In this document: piece by piece, positions 54,207 through 62,036 of the stretch
Numbering within the stretch: position 1 is the stretch's first letter
Layout of the letters: every line of letters starts with the position of its first letter
NCBI GenBank assembly: GCA_017744735.1
Contig: JAGIAR010000003.1
Span: 186,001 to 250,000, forward strand
From: Novosphingobium sp.
Lineage (GTDB): Bacteria; Pseudomonadota; Alphaproteobacteria; Sphingomonadales; Sphingomonadaceae
Length of the DNA: 64,000 bases
Direction of reading: 5' to 3'
Translations under genes and position numbers: made by a program
Notes under the pieces: generated by a model
The model's input: the letters and a program-made list of their open reading frames with translations, nothing else
What the model was told of the DNA's origin: nothing
Database searches by the model: none

Positions 54207-55052
54207 ATGAAGACACTCGACCAGTTCGACGTGACCGGGCGCTCGGCCCTCGTCACCGGCGCCGCCAGCGGCCTCGGCCTCGCCTATGCCGAGTGCATGG
54301 CGGAAGCCGGCGCGAAGGTGACGCTGACCGACATCGACGCTGCAGGCGCCGAGCGCGAGGCCGCCCGGCTGCGCGCCGAAGGCTACGATGCACGGGCCGA
54401 CCGCTGCGACGTGTCGAAGCTCGACGAGGTCGCCGCTGCGATCGACGCGCATGTCGCGGCCTATGGCGGGCTCGACATCTGCTTCGCCAATGCCGGGCTC
54501 GACGTGGGCAACGGCTTCTGGTCCCCCGAGGGCGACCGCAATCCGGCGGGGCAGATCGACGTCTACGATCCCGAGCGCTGGTACAAGTCGATCGGGATCA
54601 ACCTCACCGGCGTGTTCCATACGGTGCGGGAGGCGGCGCGGGCGATGAAGGCGAACACCGAACGCCGGGGCGGCGCGATCGTGATCACCAGCTCCAACGC
54701 AGCCGAAGTCAACGAGGCGATCGTCGGCGTGCCCTATATGGCGGCCAAGGCAGGCGTGAAGCACTTCATGCGCCACGCGGCCTATGAGCTTGCGGCCTTC
54801 GGCATCCGCGTCAACGCGATCGCGCCGGGGCCGTTCGTGACCAATATCGGCGACGGCTGGGTCAAGAAGAACCCGGCCGCCAAGGCGGCGTGGGACGAGC
54901 TGGTCCCGGTCGGGCGCATGGCCGAGACCTACCAGGTCAAACCGCTCGCGCTGCTGCTCGCGAGCGACGCCGGCAGCTACATGACCGGCAGTCACGTGAT
55001 GATCGACGGCGGGATGCAGCTCGGGCCGGTCAAGCCGCTGAACGATGGATAG
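54207..55052 (+). CDS. Short-chain dehydrogenase/reductase
   Basis: A 281-residue classical SDR. The NAD(P)-binding motif is TGAASGLG (about 18-25), with an Asp after the second strand (LTDIDAAG) favouring NAD(H). The catalytic Ser is in VITSSNAAE, and YMAAK supplies Tyr and Lys. NAG (FANAGLD) is present. An insertion around residues 98-118 (WSPEGDRNPAGQIDVYDPE) is longer than usual and may shape the pocket. In the cluster it would interconvert an alcohol and a ketone of the pathway. Confidence 0.92.
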   Translation: MKTLDQFDVTGRSALVTGAASGLGLAYAECMAEAGAKVTLTDIDAAGAEREAARLRAEGYDARADRCDVSKLDEVAAAIDAHVAAYGGLDICFANAGLDVGNGFWSPEGDRNPAGQIDVYDPERWYKSIGINLTGVFHTVREAARAMKANTERRGGAIVITSSNAAEVNEAIVGVPYMAAKAGVKHFMRHAAYELAAFGIRVNAIAPGPFVTNIGDGWVKKNPAAKAAWDELVPVGRMAETYQVKPLALLLASDAGSYMTGSHVMIDGGMQLGPVKPLNDG

Positions 55053-55071
55053 CCTCCCCGTGCCGGGGAGG
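55053..55071 (+). promoter_or_regulatory. Hairpin between SDR and alcohol dehydrogenase genes
   Basis: CCTCCCC and GGGGAGG form a 7-bp stem with loop GTGCC right after the SDR stop codon. There is no following T-run. It could end some transcripts or protect the 3' end of the upstream message. Confidence 0.4.
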
Positions 55072-55086
55072 ATTTGAGAGAACACA

Positions 55087-56094
55087 ATGCGCGCTGTAAC
55101 CTTCCAGGCCCTCCACACCCCCCTCGCCTACGAGACCCTGCCCGATCCGACGCCCGGCGAGGGCGAACTGGTGGTCAGGATCGGCCGCTGCGGGATCTGC
55201 GGCAGCGACCTGCATATGACCGAGGATGCGGCCTATGGCTGCAAGCACGGCGACGTGCTGGGCCACGAATTCGCCGGCGAGGTGGTCGCGCTGGGCAAAG
55301 GCGCGGAAGGCTTCAGGACCGGCGAGCTCGTCTCGGTCAGCCCGCTCAAGAGCTGCGGGCACTGCGTGCATTGCCGCAAGGGCGAGGTCCAGTGGTGCGC
55401 GCAATTCGGCCTGCAGGGCGGCGGCTATGCCGAATTCGCAGTCACCCGGCCGAACCAGTGCGTCAAGCTGCCCGAGGCGCTGACCCTCGCCGACGGCGCG
55501 ATCATCGAGCCGCTCGCGGTGGCGCTTCACGGGGTGAACCTTTCGGGCATCCGGCCGGGCGACAGGGTGCTGGTGCTCGGCGCAGGCCCGATCGGGCTGG
55601 CGACCGCCTTCTGGGCGAAGCGCGCGGGGGCATCGAAGGTCGCGGTGCAGGACATCAGCGACTTCCAGCAGCAACGCGCGCTCGACATGGGCGCGGACGT
55701 GTTCGTGGTCGACCCGGCTGACCCGATCGGCGGCGCCGAACGCGCGCTGGACGGCAAGGCGGACATCGTGTTCGAATGCGTCGGCCTGCCCGGCCTGATC
55801 GCGCAGGCGGTCGACCAGCTGCGCAACCGCGGCACGATTCTGCTGCTCGGCCTGTGCACCAAGCCCGACACCTTCAACAGCTTCGCGATGCTGAGCAAGG
55901 AAGTGCGGCTGGTCACCAGCGCCTTCTTCACCGTGCAGGAATACCGCGCCGCGCTCGACGCGCTCGCCGCCGGCGCGATCGAGCCGCGCCTGCTGGTGAC
56001 CGACACGATTGCGCTGGAAGCGGTGCCGGAGGTCTACGAAAGCCTGAAGCAGCGCACCAGCCAGTGCAAGGTGATGATCGCGCCCGGGTTTTGA
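55087..56094 (+). CDS. Zinc-dependent alcohol dehydrogenase (MDR family)
   Basis: A 335-residue medium-chain dehydrogenase. The catalytic zinc site is CGICGSDLH with GHEFAGEVV, the structural zinc has four cysteines in CGHCVHCRKGEVQWC, and the nucleotide fold is VLGAGPIGLATAF. Like sorbitol/threonine-type relatives it may oxidise a polyol or secondary alcohol. It is the last gene of the plus-strand catabolic group, 34 bp after the SDR gene. Confidence 0.92.
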   Translation: MRAVTFQALHTPLAYETLPDPTPGEGELVVRIGRCGICGSDLHMTEDAAYGCKHGDVLGHEFAGEVVALGKGAEGFRTGELVSVSPLKSCGHCVHCRKGEVQWCAQFGLQGGGYAEFAVTRPNQCVKLPEALTLADGAIIEPLAVALHGVNLSGIRPGDRVLVLGAGPIGLATAFWAKRAGASKVAVQDISDFQQQRALDMGADVFVVDPADPIGGAERALDGKADIVFECVGLPGLIAQAVDQLRNRGTILLLGLCTKPDTFNSFAMLSKEVRLVTSAFFTVQEYRAALDALAAGAIEPRLLVTDTIALEAVPEVYESLKQRTSQCKVMIAPGF

Positions 56095-56216
56095 GAGTAT
56101 CGGTCGTGGATTGATCTTCGGCGATCTCTTTGAGCGGCCGCCGAATATGATACGCATCAATGACCAGGCGGCCGGGGCAAGGTTTGTCGGCCGGGAAAAC
56201 TTTCCGGAGGCAGTCG

Positions 56217-56642
56217 ATGAACATCGAGAATTGGCGACAAACAGGGATACTCCCGATCCTCGCCGCATCCGCATTTTTCTCTGCGGCGAGTCCCGCCCTC
56301 GCCCAGAGCGGCGAGCAGCCTGCCGACGACACCGCCGAAATCGTGGTTATGGCGCCGCGCTCGATCACGCCGGACCTTCCCCAAAACGAAGACAAGCCGC
56401 GGCAAAAGGCAGTGATCTCGATCAGCATGGCGGCACGCTTCGAAGATCTCGACCTGAGCAAGCCGGAGAATGTGGACCGGCTGATGGTTCGGATCCAGTC
56501 GGTCGCGCGGGACGCATGCGGCTACCTCGACCGCCTGTATCCGCTCGATGTGGACCCCGAGTGCAAGGCAAAGGCGGTGGCGAATGCCATGCCCCAGGCG
56601 CAAAAGGCCATTGCCGCGGCCGCCGCTCATCAGGGGTCCTGA
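56217..56642 (+). CDS. UrcA family protein, exported
   Basis: A 141-residue protein with a Sec signal peptide (about 1-29, ending ALA) and a UrcA-type domain: ARFEDLDLSKPENVDRLMVRIQSVARDACG, then ECKAKAVANAMPQAQKAI. The two Cys of the mature part probably form a disulfide. Such proteins are frequent in sphingomonads and caulobacters and have no known function. The ATG at 56217 has CCGGAGG upstream. Confidence 0.85.
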   Translation: MNIENWRQTGILPILAASAFFSAASPALAQSGEQPADDTAEIVVMAPRSITPDLPQNEDKPRQKAVISISMAARFEDLDLSKPENVDRLMVRIQSVARDACGYLDRLYPLDVDPECKAKAVANAMPQAQKAIAAAAAHQGS

Positions 56643-56667
56643 CGCGGTCAAGCGAAGCGACGAGCCC

Positions 56668-56841
56668 ATGCGCACCCGCCTGAGCATCTGCCGCAAGAAG
56701 GCCCGCTATCCGAGCTATGAGGCTGCTTTGGTCGTCGCGCGCAGTGCCGACATCGAATTGCGTCCCTACCCCTGCAACCAGTGCCGGCAGTATCACCTGA
56801 CCGGCCGGCTCAAGGGCAAGCGGATGCCGCGCGAGCGCTGA
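56668..56841 (+). CDS. Small zinc-ribbon-like protein
   Basis: A 57-residue basic protein with a cysteine near the start (LSICRKKARYPSYEAA) and a C-terminal YPCNQCRQYHLTGR block. CxxC plus the following His and the first Cys could bind one zinc ion. Similar tiny proteins occur in many bacteria without known function. The start is inferred from the ATG at 56668, which is not preceded by a strong ribosome site; it lies 25 bp after the UrcA gene. Confidence 0.7.
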   Translation: MRTRLSICRKKARYPSYEAALVVARSADIELRPYPCNQCRQYHLTGRLKGKRMPRER

Positions 56842-56845
56842 GGCG

Positions 56846-57064
56846 CTAGGCCGAGATTTCCCAGAAATCGCCGTCGTTGCGCACGATCGTGCCCAGCCGG
56901 CGGTCGTCCTCCCACAGCGTCGCGCGGCGGGCGCCGAGCTCGCGTTCGAGCAGGGGAAAGGCGGCGCTGGTATCGACCGCGTCGAATTCGATCCGGCGGG
57001 TTTCGCCTTCGCCGGGGGACTCGTCGCTGCCGCCATCTTCGAGCAACAATGTGAATTTGCGCAT
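56846..57064 (-). CDS. Hypothetical 72-residue protein
   Basis: A 72-residue acidic protein of unrecognised family, with beta-rich character (FTLLLEDGG, RIEFDAVDTSAAF, ATLWEDDRRLGTIVRNDGDFWEIS). The ATG at 57064 has AGGAG 8 bases upstream, which supports a real gene. It runs towards the zinc-ribbon gene. A 16-bp palindrome lies 34 bp upstream of its start and may be its operator. Confidence 0.65.
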   Translation of the reverse strand: MRKFTLLLEDGGSDESPGEGETRRIEFDAVDTSAAFPLLERELGARRATLWEDDRRLGTIVRNDGDFWEISA

Positions 57065-57404
57065 GGTGCGCTCCTGTCTTTTTTGTTCGTAAAAACAGGA
57101 TCTTACAAGATCCGACCGCTGAGCCTGTTCATTCTGGAGCGGCGCGTGGCTGCCCCAAACGGACAGCGAGAATGCTGCACACCATACACACCTAACCTTG
57201 GATAGCAAGGGAGCGCCTCACTTTATCTTTTATTTTCAATGGTATGATTTAGCAAAATCGGCTTCTTGCCGAGCAGCAGACGTATACTGCCAAGGCCGTT
57301 GCCACAAAAAATGAGTAAGTAGCGCCGAATACAAACTTGGCGTCTTGTCAGCTAAAAGCCTCGATCCCATATCCGCGCCAGGAGACAACAGCGGAGACCG
57401 TGCC
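57065..57404. other. 340-bp AT-richer spacer with a palindrome
   Basis: Visibly lower in G+C than the flanks, especially 57170-57345 (for example TTTATCTTTTATTTTCAATG). It contains the palindrome at 57098-57113 and must hold the control regions of the divergent genes on either side. No coding sequence above 40 codons with a plausible ribosome site was seen. It could mark an insertion or old mobile-element scar. Confidence 0.55.
57098..57113. promoter_or_regulatory. 16-bp palindrome GGATCTT-AC-AAGATCC
   Basis: A perfect 7-base inverted repeat with a 2-base spacer, 34 bp upstream of the 72-residue hypothetical gene, in an otherwise AT-rich stretch with T- and A-runs on its left (TTTTTTGTTCGTAAAAAC). 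Read on the minus strand it is followed by TGTTTTT, so a terminator is an alternative to an operator. Confidence 0.45.
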
Positions 57405-57641
57405 GTGAGCGATCTCGCGCGCGAACAGCGCCTGCAAATCATGTTGAGCGAGGAAGAGCTGAAGGCGATCGACGACTGGCGGTTCGACCGCCGGATGCCG
57501 ACCCGAGCGGCCGCAGTGCGCGAATTGCTGCGCCGCGGCCTGGCCGCCGATGGCTTCCTTTCCGCCAATGCCGGCGAGAAGTCGCAGGGCTTCGGGGTAA
57601 TCTCGAACGAGCGCGGAAAGGACCAAGGCGGCGGGGGCTAG
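57405..57641 (+). CDS. Small ribbon-helix-helix-like protein
   Basis: A 78-residue protein whose first half (LQIMLSEEELKAIDDWRFDRRMPTRAAAVRELLRRGL) has the strand-helix-helix pattern of RHH DNA-binding proteins, and whose tail is Gly-rich. The GTG at 57405 was chosen because GGAG precedes it and the fold begins there; the frame extends to a TTG at 57345. It could regulate its own spacer. No toxin partner is adjacent, since the next gene, on the other strand, is a luciferase-like enzyme. Confidence 0.7.
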   Translation: MSDLAREQRLQIMLSEEELKAIDDWRFDRRMPTRAAAVRELLRRGLAADGFLSANAGEKSQGFGVISNERGKDQGGGG

Positions 57642-58648
57642 AGCCGGAAGGCCGGCATCACCTCGCGCGCGAACAGCTCCGCCGAGTGCGTCACTTCCGC
57701 GACCCGCATTCCGCCGAAGGCGAACCAGCCGACCATGTAGTTGACCCCGCGCGCGACTTCCTGCGCAACGAAGGCGCGCACCGTTGCGGGCGATCCGGCG
57801 CAGCAATTGCCCCGCGCCTGCAATTCGTCCCAGCTGTCGGGATAGGCGTCGGTCAGCGGGCGGGGATAGCCGCGCTCGATCCAGAGCTGCGCGAAGCTGT
57901 CGCGCCAGCGCAGGTAGGCCGGGCGGGCGATCGCGAGCGCCTGCTCGTCGGTCTCCGCCACGACCATGTGCCGGCTGATCCCGACCAGCGGCAGCTCCCC
58001 CTCCGGGCGCCCGGTCTCGCGCCAGGCCCGGCGGAACGTCTCGGTCACCATCCGCACCCGCTCGCCATAGGCCAGGGTGACGATGTTGATCCCCTCGCGC
58101 GCGGCCCAGGCGATCGATTCCGGGCTGCCCGCGCCGTACCACAGCGGCGGATGCGGCTGCTGGACCGGCTTCACCCGCATCGGCACGCGGTCGAACCGGT
58201 AGTGCGGGCCTTCGTGGGTCAGCTCGTCGGAGGTCAGGCCCTTGCGCAGCACGTCGAGGCTTTCCTCGAACAGCGCGCGCTGGTCGTCCATCGCGACCCC
58301 GTAGAAGCCCATCTCGATCAGCGAGGCCCCGCGCCCGACCCCGAGCTGCAACCGCCCGTTCGAGAGCGCATCCAGCATCGCCACTTCCTCGATCAGCCGC
58401 AGCGGGTGATAGATCGGCAGCAGATAAACCAGCGGTCCGAAGCGCAGGCTCTTGGTGCGCTGCGCCATCGCCGCGAGCAGCACCGAGGGCGACGGCGCGC
58501 GGCCGAGCGGCGTGCCGTGGTGCTCGGCGACGTGATAGGCGTGAAAGCCGCAGCGGTCGTAGACCTCGGCCATTTGCAGCCGATCCTCGAGTTGTTGCGC
58601 GAGGCTTTGCCCGTCGTCATCGACGTGGTCGAAAATCCCGAATTTCAT
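57638..58648 (-). CDS. Luciferase-like (LLM class) flavin-dependent oxidoreductase
   Basis: A 336-residue LLM-class protein of the bacterial luciferase fold. Family blocks include GFHAYHVAEHHGTPLGRAPSPSVLLAAMAQRT, LPIYHPLRLIEEVAMLDALSNGRLQLGVGRG and VRVMKPVQQPHPPLWYGAG-like sequence. It probably uses FMNH2 or F420-type flavin supplied by a reductase to oxygenate an organic substrate. It shares its last 4 bases with the RHH gene in convergent orientation and stands otherwise alone. Confidence 0.88.
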   Translation of the reverse strand: MKFGIFDHVDDDGQSLAQQLEDRLQMAEVYDRCGFHAYHVAEHHGTPLGRAPSPSVLLAAMAQRTKSLRFGPLVYLLPIYHPLRLIEEVAMLDALSNGRLQLGVGRGASLIEMGFYGVAMDDQRALFEESLDVLRKGLTSDELTHEGPHYRFDRVPMRVKPVQQPHPPLWYGAGSPESIAWAAREGINIVTLAYGERVRMVTETFRRAWRETGRPEGELPLVGISRHMVVAETDEQALAIARPAYLRWRDSFAQLWIERGYPRPLTDAYPDSWDELQARGNCCAGSPATVRAFVAQEVARGVNYMVGWFAFGGMRVAEVTHSAELFAREVMPAFRL

Positions 58649-58685
58649 GCCCTCTCCGATTTTTCGGCATCATGCCCACCCCCAG

Positions 58686-58707
58686 CCCCTCCCGCAAGCG
58701 GGAGGGG
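58686..58707. repeat. Strong GC hairpin (CCCCTCCCGC/GCGGGAGGGG)
   Basis: A perfect 10-base inverted repeat with a 2-base spacer in the 109-bp gap between the LLM gene and the queuosine-precursor-type transporter gene. This short palindrome type is common between genes in sphingomonads. It may act as a transcription barrier or message stabiliser. Confidence 0.55.
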
Positions 58708-58757
58708 GGCGAGACTTGCCGAACCGCAGGCGAGGTTGGTCGCAGCCGGGTGGGCGG

Positions 58758-59393
58758 CTACGCCCAGCGCTTCGCCAGCTTGACGAACAGCGTGATCAGC
58801 AACGGCACCAGCACGATCGACAGCACCACCTTGGCCAGCGCCTGGCCGAGGATGAGGTCGCCGATCGGGCGCACGCCGGCGAAGCCGATGGTGATGAAAA
58901 TCATCGTGTCGACGATCTGGCTGAGCATCGAGGCGACCGCGCCGCGCACCGCCAGCAGCCGCCCCTGCGCGCTGGCGAGCTTTGCGAAGATCAGCACATT
59001 GAGCGTCATCGATACGCCGTAGGAAATCACCCCGGCGACCATCAGCCGCGCGCTCTGGCCGAGCACGATCGGGAAAGCCGCCTTGGCCGGCTCCCACATT
59101 CCCGCATCGGTCGGCAGCTGGATCACGATCCAGGTCAGCACGATCGCGGTGACCAGCGGGATGAAACCGAACCGCACCAGCCGGTCCGCCGTGGCGCGGC
59201 CGTAGAGCTCGGCGACCGCGCTCGACAGCGCGACCAGCATCAGGAAGGGGAAAATCCCGGCCTCGACCGCAAGCGGCCCGAGCCCGACCTGCTTCGAGCC
59301 GAGCACCCCGGCGGTGCAGGTCATTCCGCCATACAGCAGCGCAAGGGCGAAGAGCGGACGCGGGAGCGATATCTCGGACGAAGACGATGCCAT
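58758..59393 (-). CDS. Queuosine precursor transporter-type protein (YhhQ/VUT family)
   Basis: A 211-residue integral membrane protein with about six spans. GGMTCTAGVLGSKQVGL near the start, FPFLMLVALSSAVAELYGRATADRLVRFGF and SQIVDTMIFITIGF are the YhhQ/VUT family blocks. E. coli YhhQ imports queuosine precursors preQ0 and preQ1, and the same role is likely here. No preQ1 riboswitch was recognised upstream. It faces nupC divergently across 131 bp. Confidence 0.88.
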   Translation of the reverse strand: MASSSSEISLPRPLFALALLYGGMTCTAGVLGSKQVGLGPLAVEAGIFPFLMLVALSSAVAELYGRATADRLVRFGFIPLVTAIVLTWIVIQLPTDAGMWEPAKAAFPIVLGQSARLMVAGVISYGVSMTLNVLIFAKLASAQGRLLAVRGAVASMLSQIVDTMIFITIGFAGVRPIGDLILGQALAKVVLSIVLVPLLITLFVKLAKRWA

Positions 59394-59524
59394 CCGCCTT
59401 GCGTATTATGCACTGCGGCAAATGAAAAGTGGTTGAGCGCGTAACCTGTTTGACCTTCGCGCGAGGGCCGACGCATAGTCGCGCCGACCGGGGATTCGTT
59501 CCTTGCTGTGAAAGGGGCACAGGC

Positions 59525-60832
59525 TTGCTGATCAACCTCGCAGGGATCGTCGCGATCCTCGCCATCGCCTTTCTGCTTTCGAACGGCAAGCGGCGCATCC
59601 GCCTGCGCGTGGTCGGGGCGGCCTTCGCGCTGCAGGCCGGGATCGCGGCGCTGGTGCTGGCGACGCCCTGGGGGCGGATCGTGATCCAGACCATGGCCAA
59701 CGGCGTCTCCGCCCTGCTGTCCTATGCCGGCAGCGGGACCGAGTTCCTGTTCGGCGCGCCGAAGGACAATCCGCTCGCGGGCAGCTTCGCGCTCGGCGCG
59801 CTGCCGGTGATCGTCTTCTTCGCCGCGCTGGTCTCGATCCTCTATTATCTCGGGATCATGCAGCTGGTGGTCCGCTGGGTCGGGGGCGGGATCGGCTGGG
59901 TCACCGGGATCGGCAAGGTCGAATCGCTCGGTGCCGCCGCCAACATCTTCGTCGGCCAGTCGGAAAGCCCGCTTGTGGTGCGGCCCTATCTCGCCGCGCT
60001 CGCCCCCTCGGGAATCTTCACGCTGATGACGGTGGGGATGGCCGGGGTCGCGGGCACGATCCTTGCGGCCTATGCCGGGGTGCTCGGGCCGAGCTACCTG
60101 CCCTATCTGCTTGCAGCGGCCGTCATGTCCGCGCCGGGCGGCATCCTGATGGCCAAGATCATCATGCCCGACGAACTGCCGACGGCACCCGAACCGGAAG
60201 AGGTCAGGTTGCCCAAGAACCGGATCAGCGCCGAAGGCCCCGCGGCGCTGACCGAAGGCGGCGAAACCCCGCACGAGGTTGCCGCCGCCGAAACCTTCGA
60301 AGACGGGGTGCGTCCGGCGAACATCATCGAAGCCGCTGCGCAGGGCGCACAGACCGGGGTCAAGCTGGCGGTCGCGGTTGGCGCGATGCTGCTCGCCTTC
60401 GTCGCGCTGGTCGCGCTGGCCAACGGGCTGCTCGGCGAGTTCGGCCATCTGGCGGGGATCGAGGGGCTGACCTTCCAGAAGCTGCTCGGCTATGTCTTTG
60501 CGCCGGTGATGTTCCTGCTCGGCATCCCCTGGAACGAGGCGCAAGTCGCCGGCGGCTTCTTCGGGACCAAGGTGGTGCTGAACGAATTCGTCGCCTTCAT
60601 CGATCTCGGCGGAGACATGGGCGCCACGCTGTCCGACCGGACCCGCGCGATCGTGACCTTCTCGCTGTGCGGCTTCGCCAATTTCAGTTCGATCGCGATC
60701 CAGATGGCGGTGACCGGCGGGCTCGCGCCGAACCAGCGCCCGGTGATCGCCAAGCTCGGCCTGCGGGCGCTGGCGGCGGGCTCGCTCGCCAATCTGATGA
60801 GCGCGGCGCTGGCCGGGCTGTTCCTGTCATGA
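59525..60832 (+). CDS. nupC: Concentrative nucleoside transporter (CNT/NupC family)
   Basis: A 435-residue CNT-family carrier importing nucleosides with protons or sodium. Family blocks include [79 protein letters not shown] and [12 protein letters not shown], plus [25 protein letters not shown] variable acidic loop lies at about 225-290. The TTG at 59525 follows AAGGGG; the frame extends to 59429 without conservation. It is coupled by a 4-base overlap to an Fe(II)/2OG oxygenase. Confidence 0.92.
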   Translation: MLINLAGIVAILAIAFLLSNGKRRIRLRVVGAAFALQAGIAALVLATPWGRIVIQTMANGVSALLSYAGSGTEFLFGAPKDNPLAGSFALGALPVIVFFAALVSILYYLGIMQLVVRWVGGGIGWVTGIGKVESLGAAANIFVGQSESPLVVRPYLAALAPSGIFTLMTVGMAGVAGTILAAYAGVLGPSYLPYLLAAAVMSAPGGILMAKIIMPDELPTAPEPEEVRLPKNRISAEGPAALTEGGETPHEVAAAETFEDGVRPANIIEAAAQGAQTGVKLAVAVGAMLLAFVALVALANGLLGEFGHLAGIEGLTFQKLLGYVFAPVMFLLGIPWNEAQVAGGFFGTKVVLNEFVAFIDLGGDMGATLSDRTRAIVTFSLCGFANFSSIAIQMAVTGGLAPNQRPVIAKLGLRALAAGSLANLMSAALAGLFLS

Positions 60833-61758
60833 AAGAGGTCGCAACCGTCTCGCTCGCGCGGCCGCTGGAGGAAGTGGCCGACGAACTCGGCATGAGCTTT
60901 CGCGAATGGGGCTTCGCGGTGGTGCGCGATCACGGCATCCCCGCCGAGCTGGTCGCGCGGGCCTGGGACCTGACCCGCGAATTCTTCGCGCTGCCCGAGG
61001 CCACCAAGCGCGCCTATCACATCCCTGGCGGCGGCGGGCAGCGCGGCTATACCCCGTTCGGTACCGAGCGCGCGAAGGATGCGCTGGTGCAGGATCTCAA
61101 GGAGTTCTGGCACGTGGGCCGCAGCCTGCCGCCCGGCGATCCGCTGGAAGCCTTCATGCCGCCGAACCTGTGGCCCGCCGAGGTGCCGGAGTTCCGCGAG
61201 ACCTTGCAGCAACTCTACACCGCCTTCGAGACCGCTGGCGGGCGGGTGCTGCAGGCGATCGCGCTGCACCTCGGGCTCGACCGGCACTGGTTCGATGGGC
61301 CGATCGAAGACGGCAATTCGGTGATGCGCCTGCTGCATTACCCGCCCTTGCCGGAAGGCGCCCCCGAGGGGGCGATCCGCGCGGCCGCGCATGGCGACAT
61401 CAACGCGATCACCCTGCTGCTGGGGGCCGAGGAGGCCGGGCTGCAATTGCTTTCGGCCGGCGGCGAATGGCTCTCGATCCATCCGCCCGAAGGGGCGCTG
61501 GTGGTCAACATCGGCGACATGCTCGAACGGCTGACCAACGACCGGCTGAAGTCGACCAAGCACCGGGTGGTGAACCCGGTCGGGGAAGCGGCACGGCGGG
61601 CGCGCTATTCGATGCCGTTCTTCCTTCACTTCCGCCCCGACTTCACGATCGAGACCCTGCCGCAGTGCATCGATGCGGAGCATCCAAACCTCTATCCGGA
61701 GCCGCTATCGAGCGACGCCTTCCTGCGCCAGCGGCTGCGCGAGATCAATCTGGGGTGA
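60829..61758 (+). CDS. 2-oxoglutarate/Fe(II) oxygenase, isopenicillin N synthase family
   Basis: A 309-residue IPNS-like enzyme with a DIOX_N domain ([37 protein letters not shown]) and a 2OG-Fe(II) core. The iron ligands are H and D of [14 protein letters not shown] and H of STKHRVVNP; the co-substrate Arg/Ser are in [12 protein letters not shown]. It begins inside the nupC stop (ATGA), so the enzyme and the nucleoside carrier are made together. That suggests a role in nucleoside or base oxidation, in the manner of thymine- or xanthine-hydroxylases, though this is inference. Confidence 0.9.
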   Translation: MKEVATVSLARPLEEVADELGMSFREWGFAVVRDHGIPAELVARAWDLTREFFALPEATKRAYHIPGGGGQRGYTPFGTERAKDALVQDLKEFWHVGRSLPPGDPLEAFMPPNLWPAEVPEFRETLQQLYTAFETAGGRVLQAIALHLGLDRHWFDGPIEDGNSVMRLLHYPPLPEGAPEGAIRAAAHGDINAITLLLGAEEAGLQLLSAGGEWLSIHPPEGALVVNIGDMLERLTNDRLKSTKHRVVNPVGEAARRARYSMPFFLHFRPDFTIETLPQCIDAEHPNLYPEPLSSDAFLRQRLREINLG

Positions 61759-62036
61759 GTCGCGCCAAGGGACGTTGCTGCACCGCGGCAATTTGCCGCC
61801 GCAGCCCGGTGGAAACCTTGGGGAAAACTACGGCCAGCGTGAAAAATTCGACTTGTTGCATTGCGGCAACAAAGGACAAAAACTCCCGCTAAATCAAGCG
61901 TTAGCACGCTGCGCCGCAACAATCGGAGCACACAAGTTGCGGCTGTAACGATACGGTCACAAAACCGACACGGTTGCGACCCGAGGCCCCCATAGGGAAT
62001 CTGCATTTCCAGGCTTTTACAGGGGAGCCCCTTCCA
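61759..62036. promoter_or_regulatory. Long leader region upstream of the TonB-dependent receptor
   Basis: 278 bp, lower in G+C than its flanks, with recurring GCGGCAA-type words (CCGCGGCAATTTGCCG; TTGCATTGCGGCAAC; GCCGCAACAATC; GTTGCGGCTGTAACG). GCGGCAATTTGCCGCCGC is a palindrome-like core. These could be operator sites for the receptor gene; the regulator is unknown. AGGGGAGCC precedes the ATG at 62037. Confidence 0.45.

Noticed and set aside
57345-57641. RHH-like gene starting at TTG 57345
   Set aside because: The added 20 residues are not part of the fold and lack a ribosome site; GTG 57405 has GGAG upstream.
59394-59524. Possible preQ1 riboswitch upstream of the queuosine-precursor-type transporter
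   Set aside because: The leader was read on the minus strand for the preQ1 aptamer hairpin and A-rich tail; neither was found.
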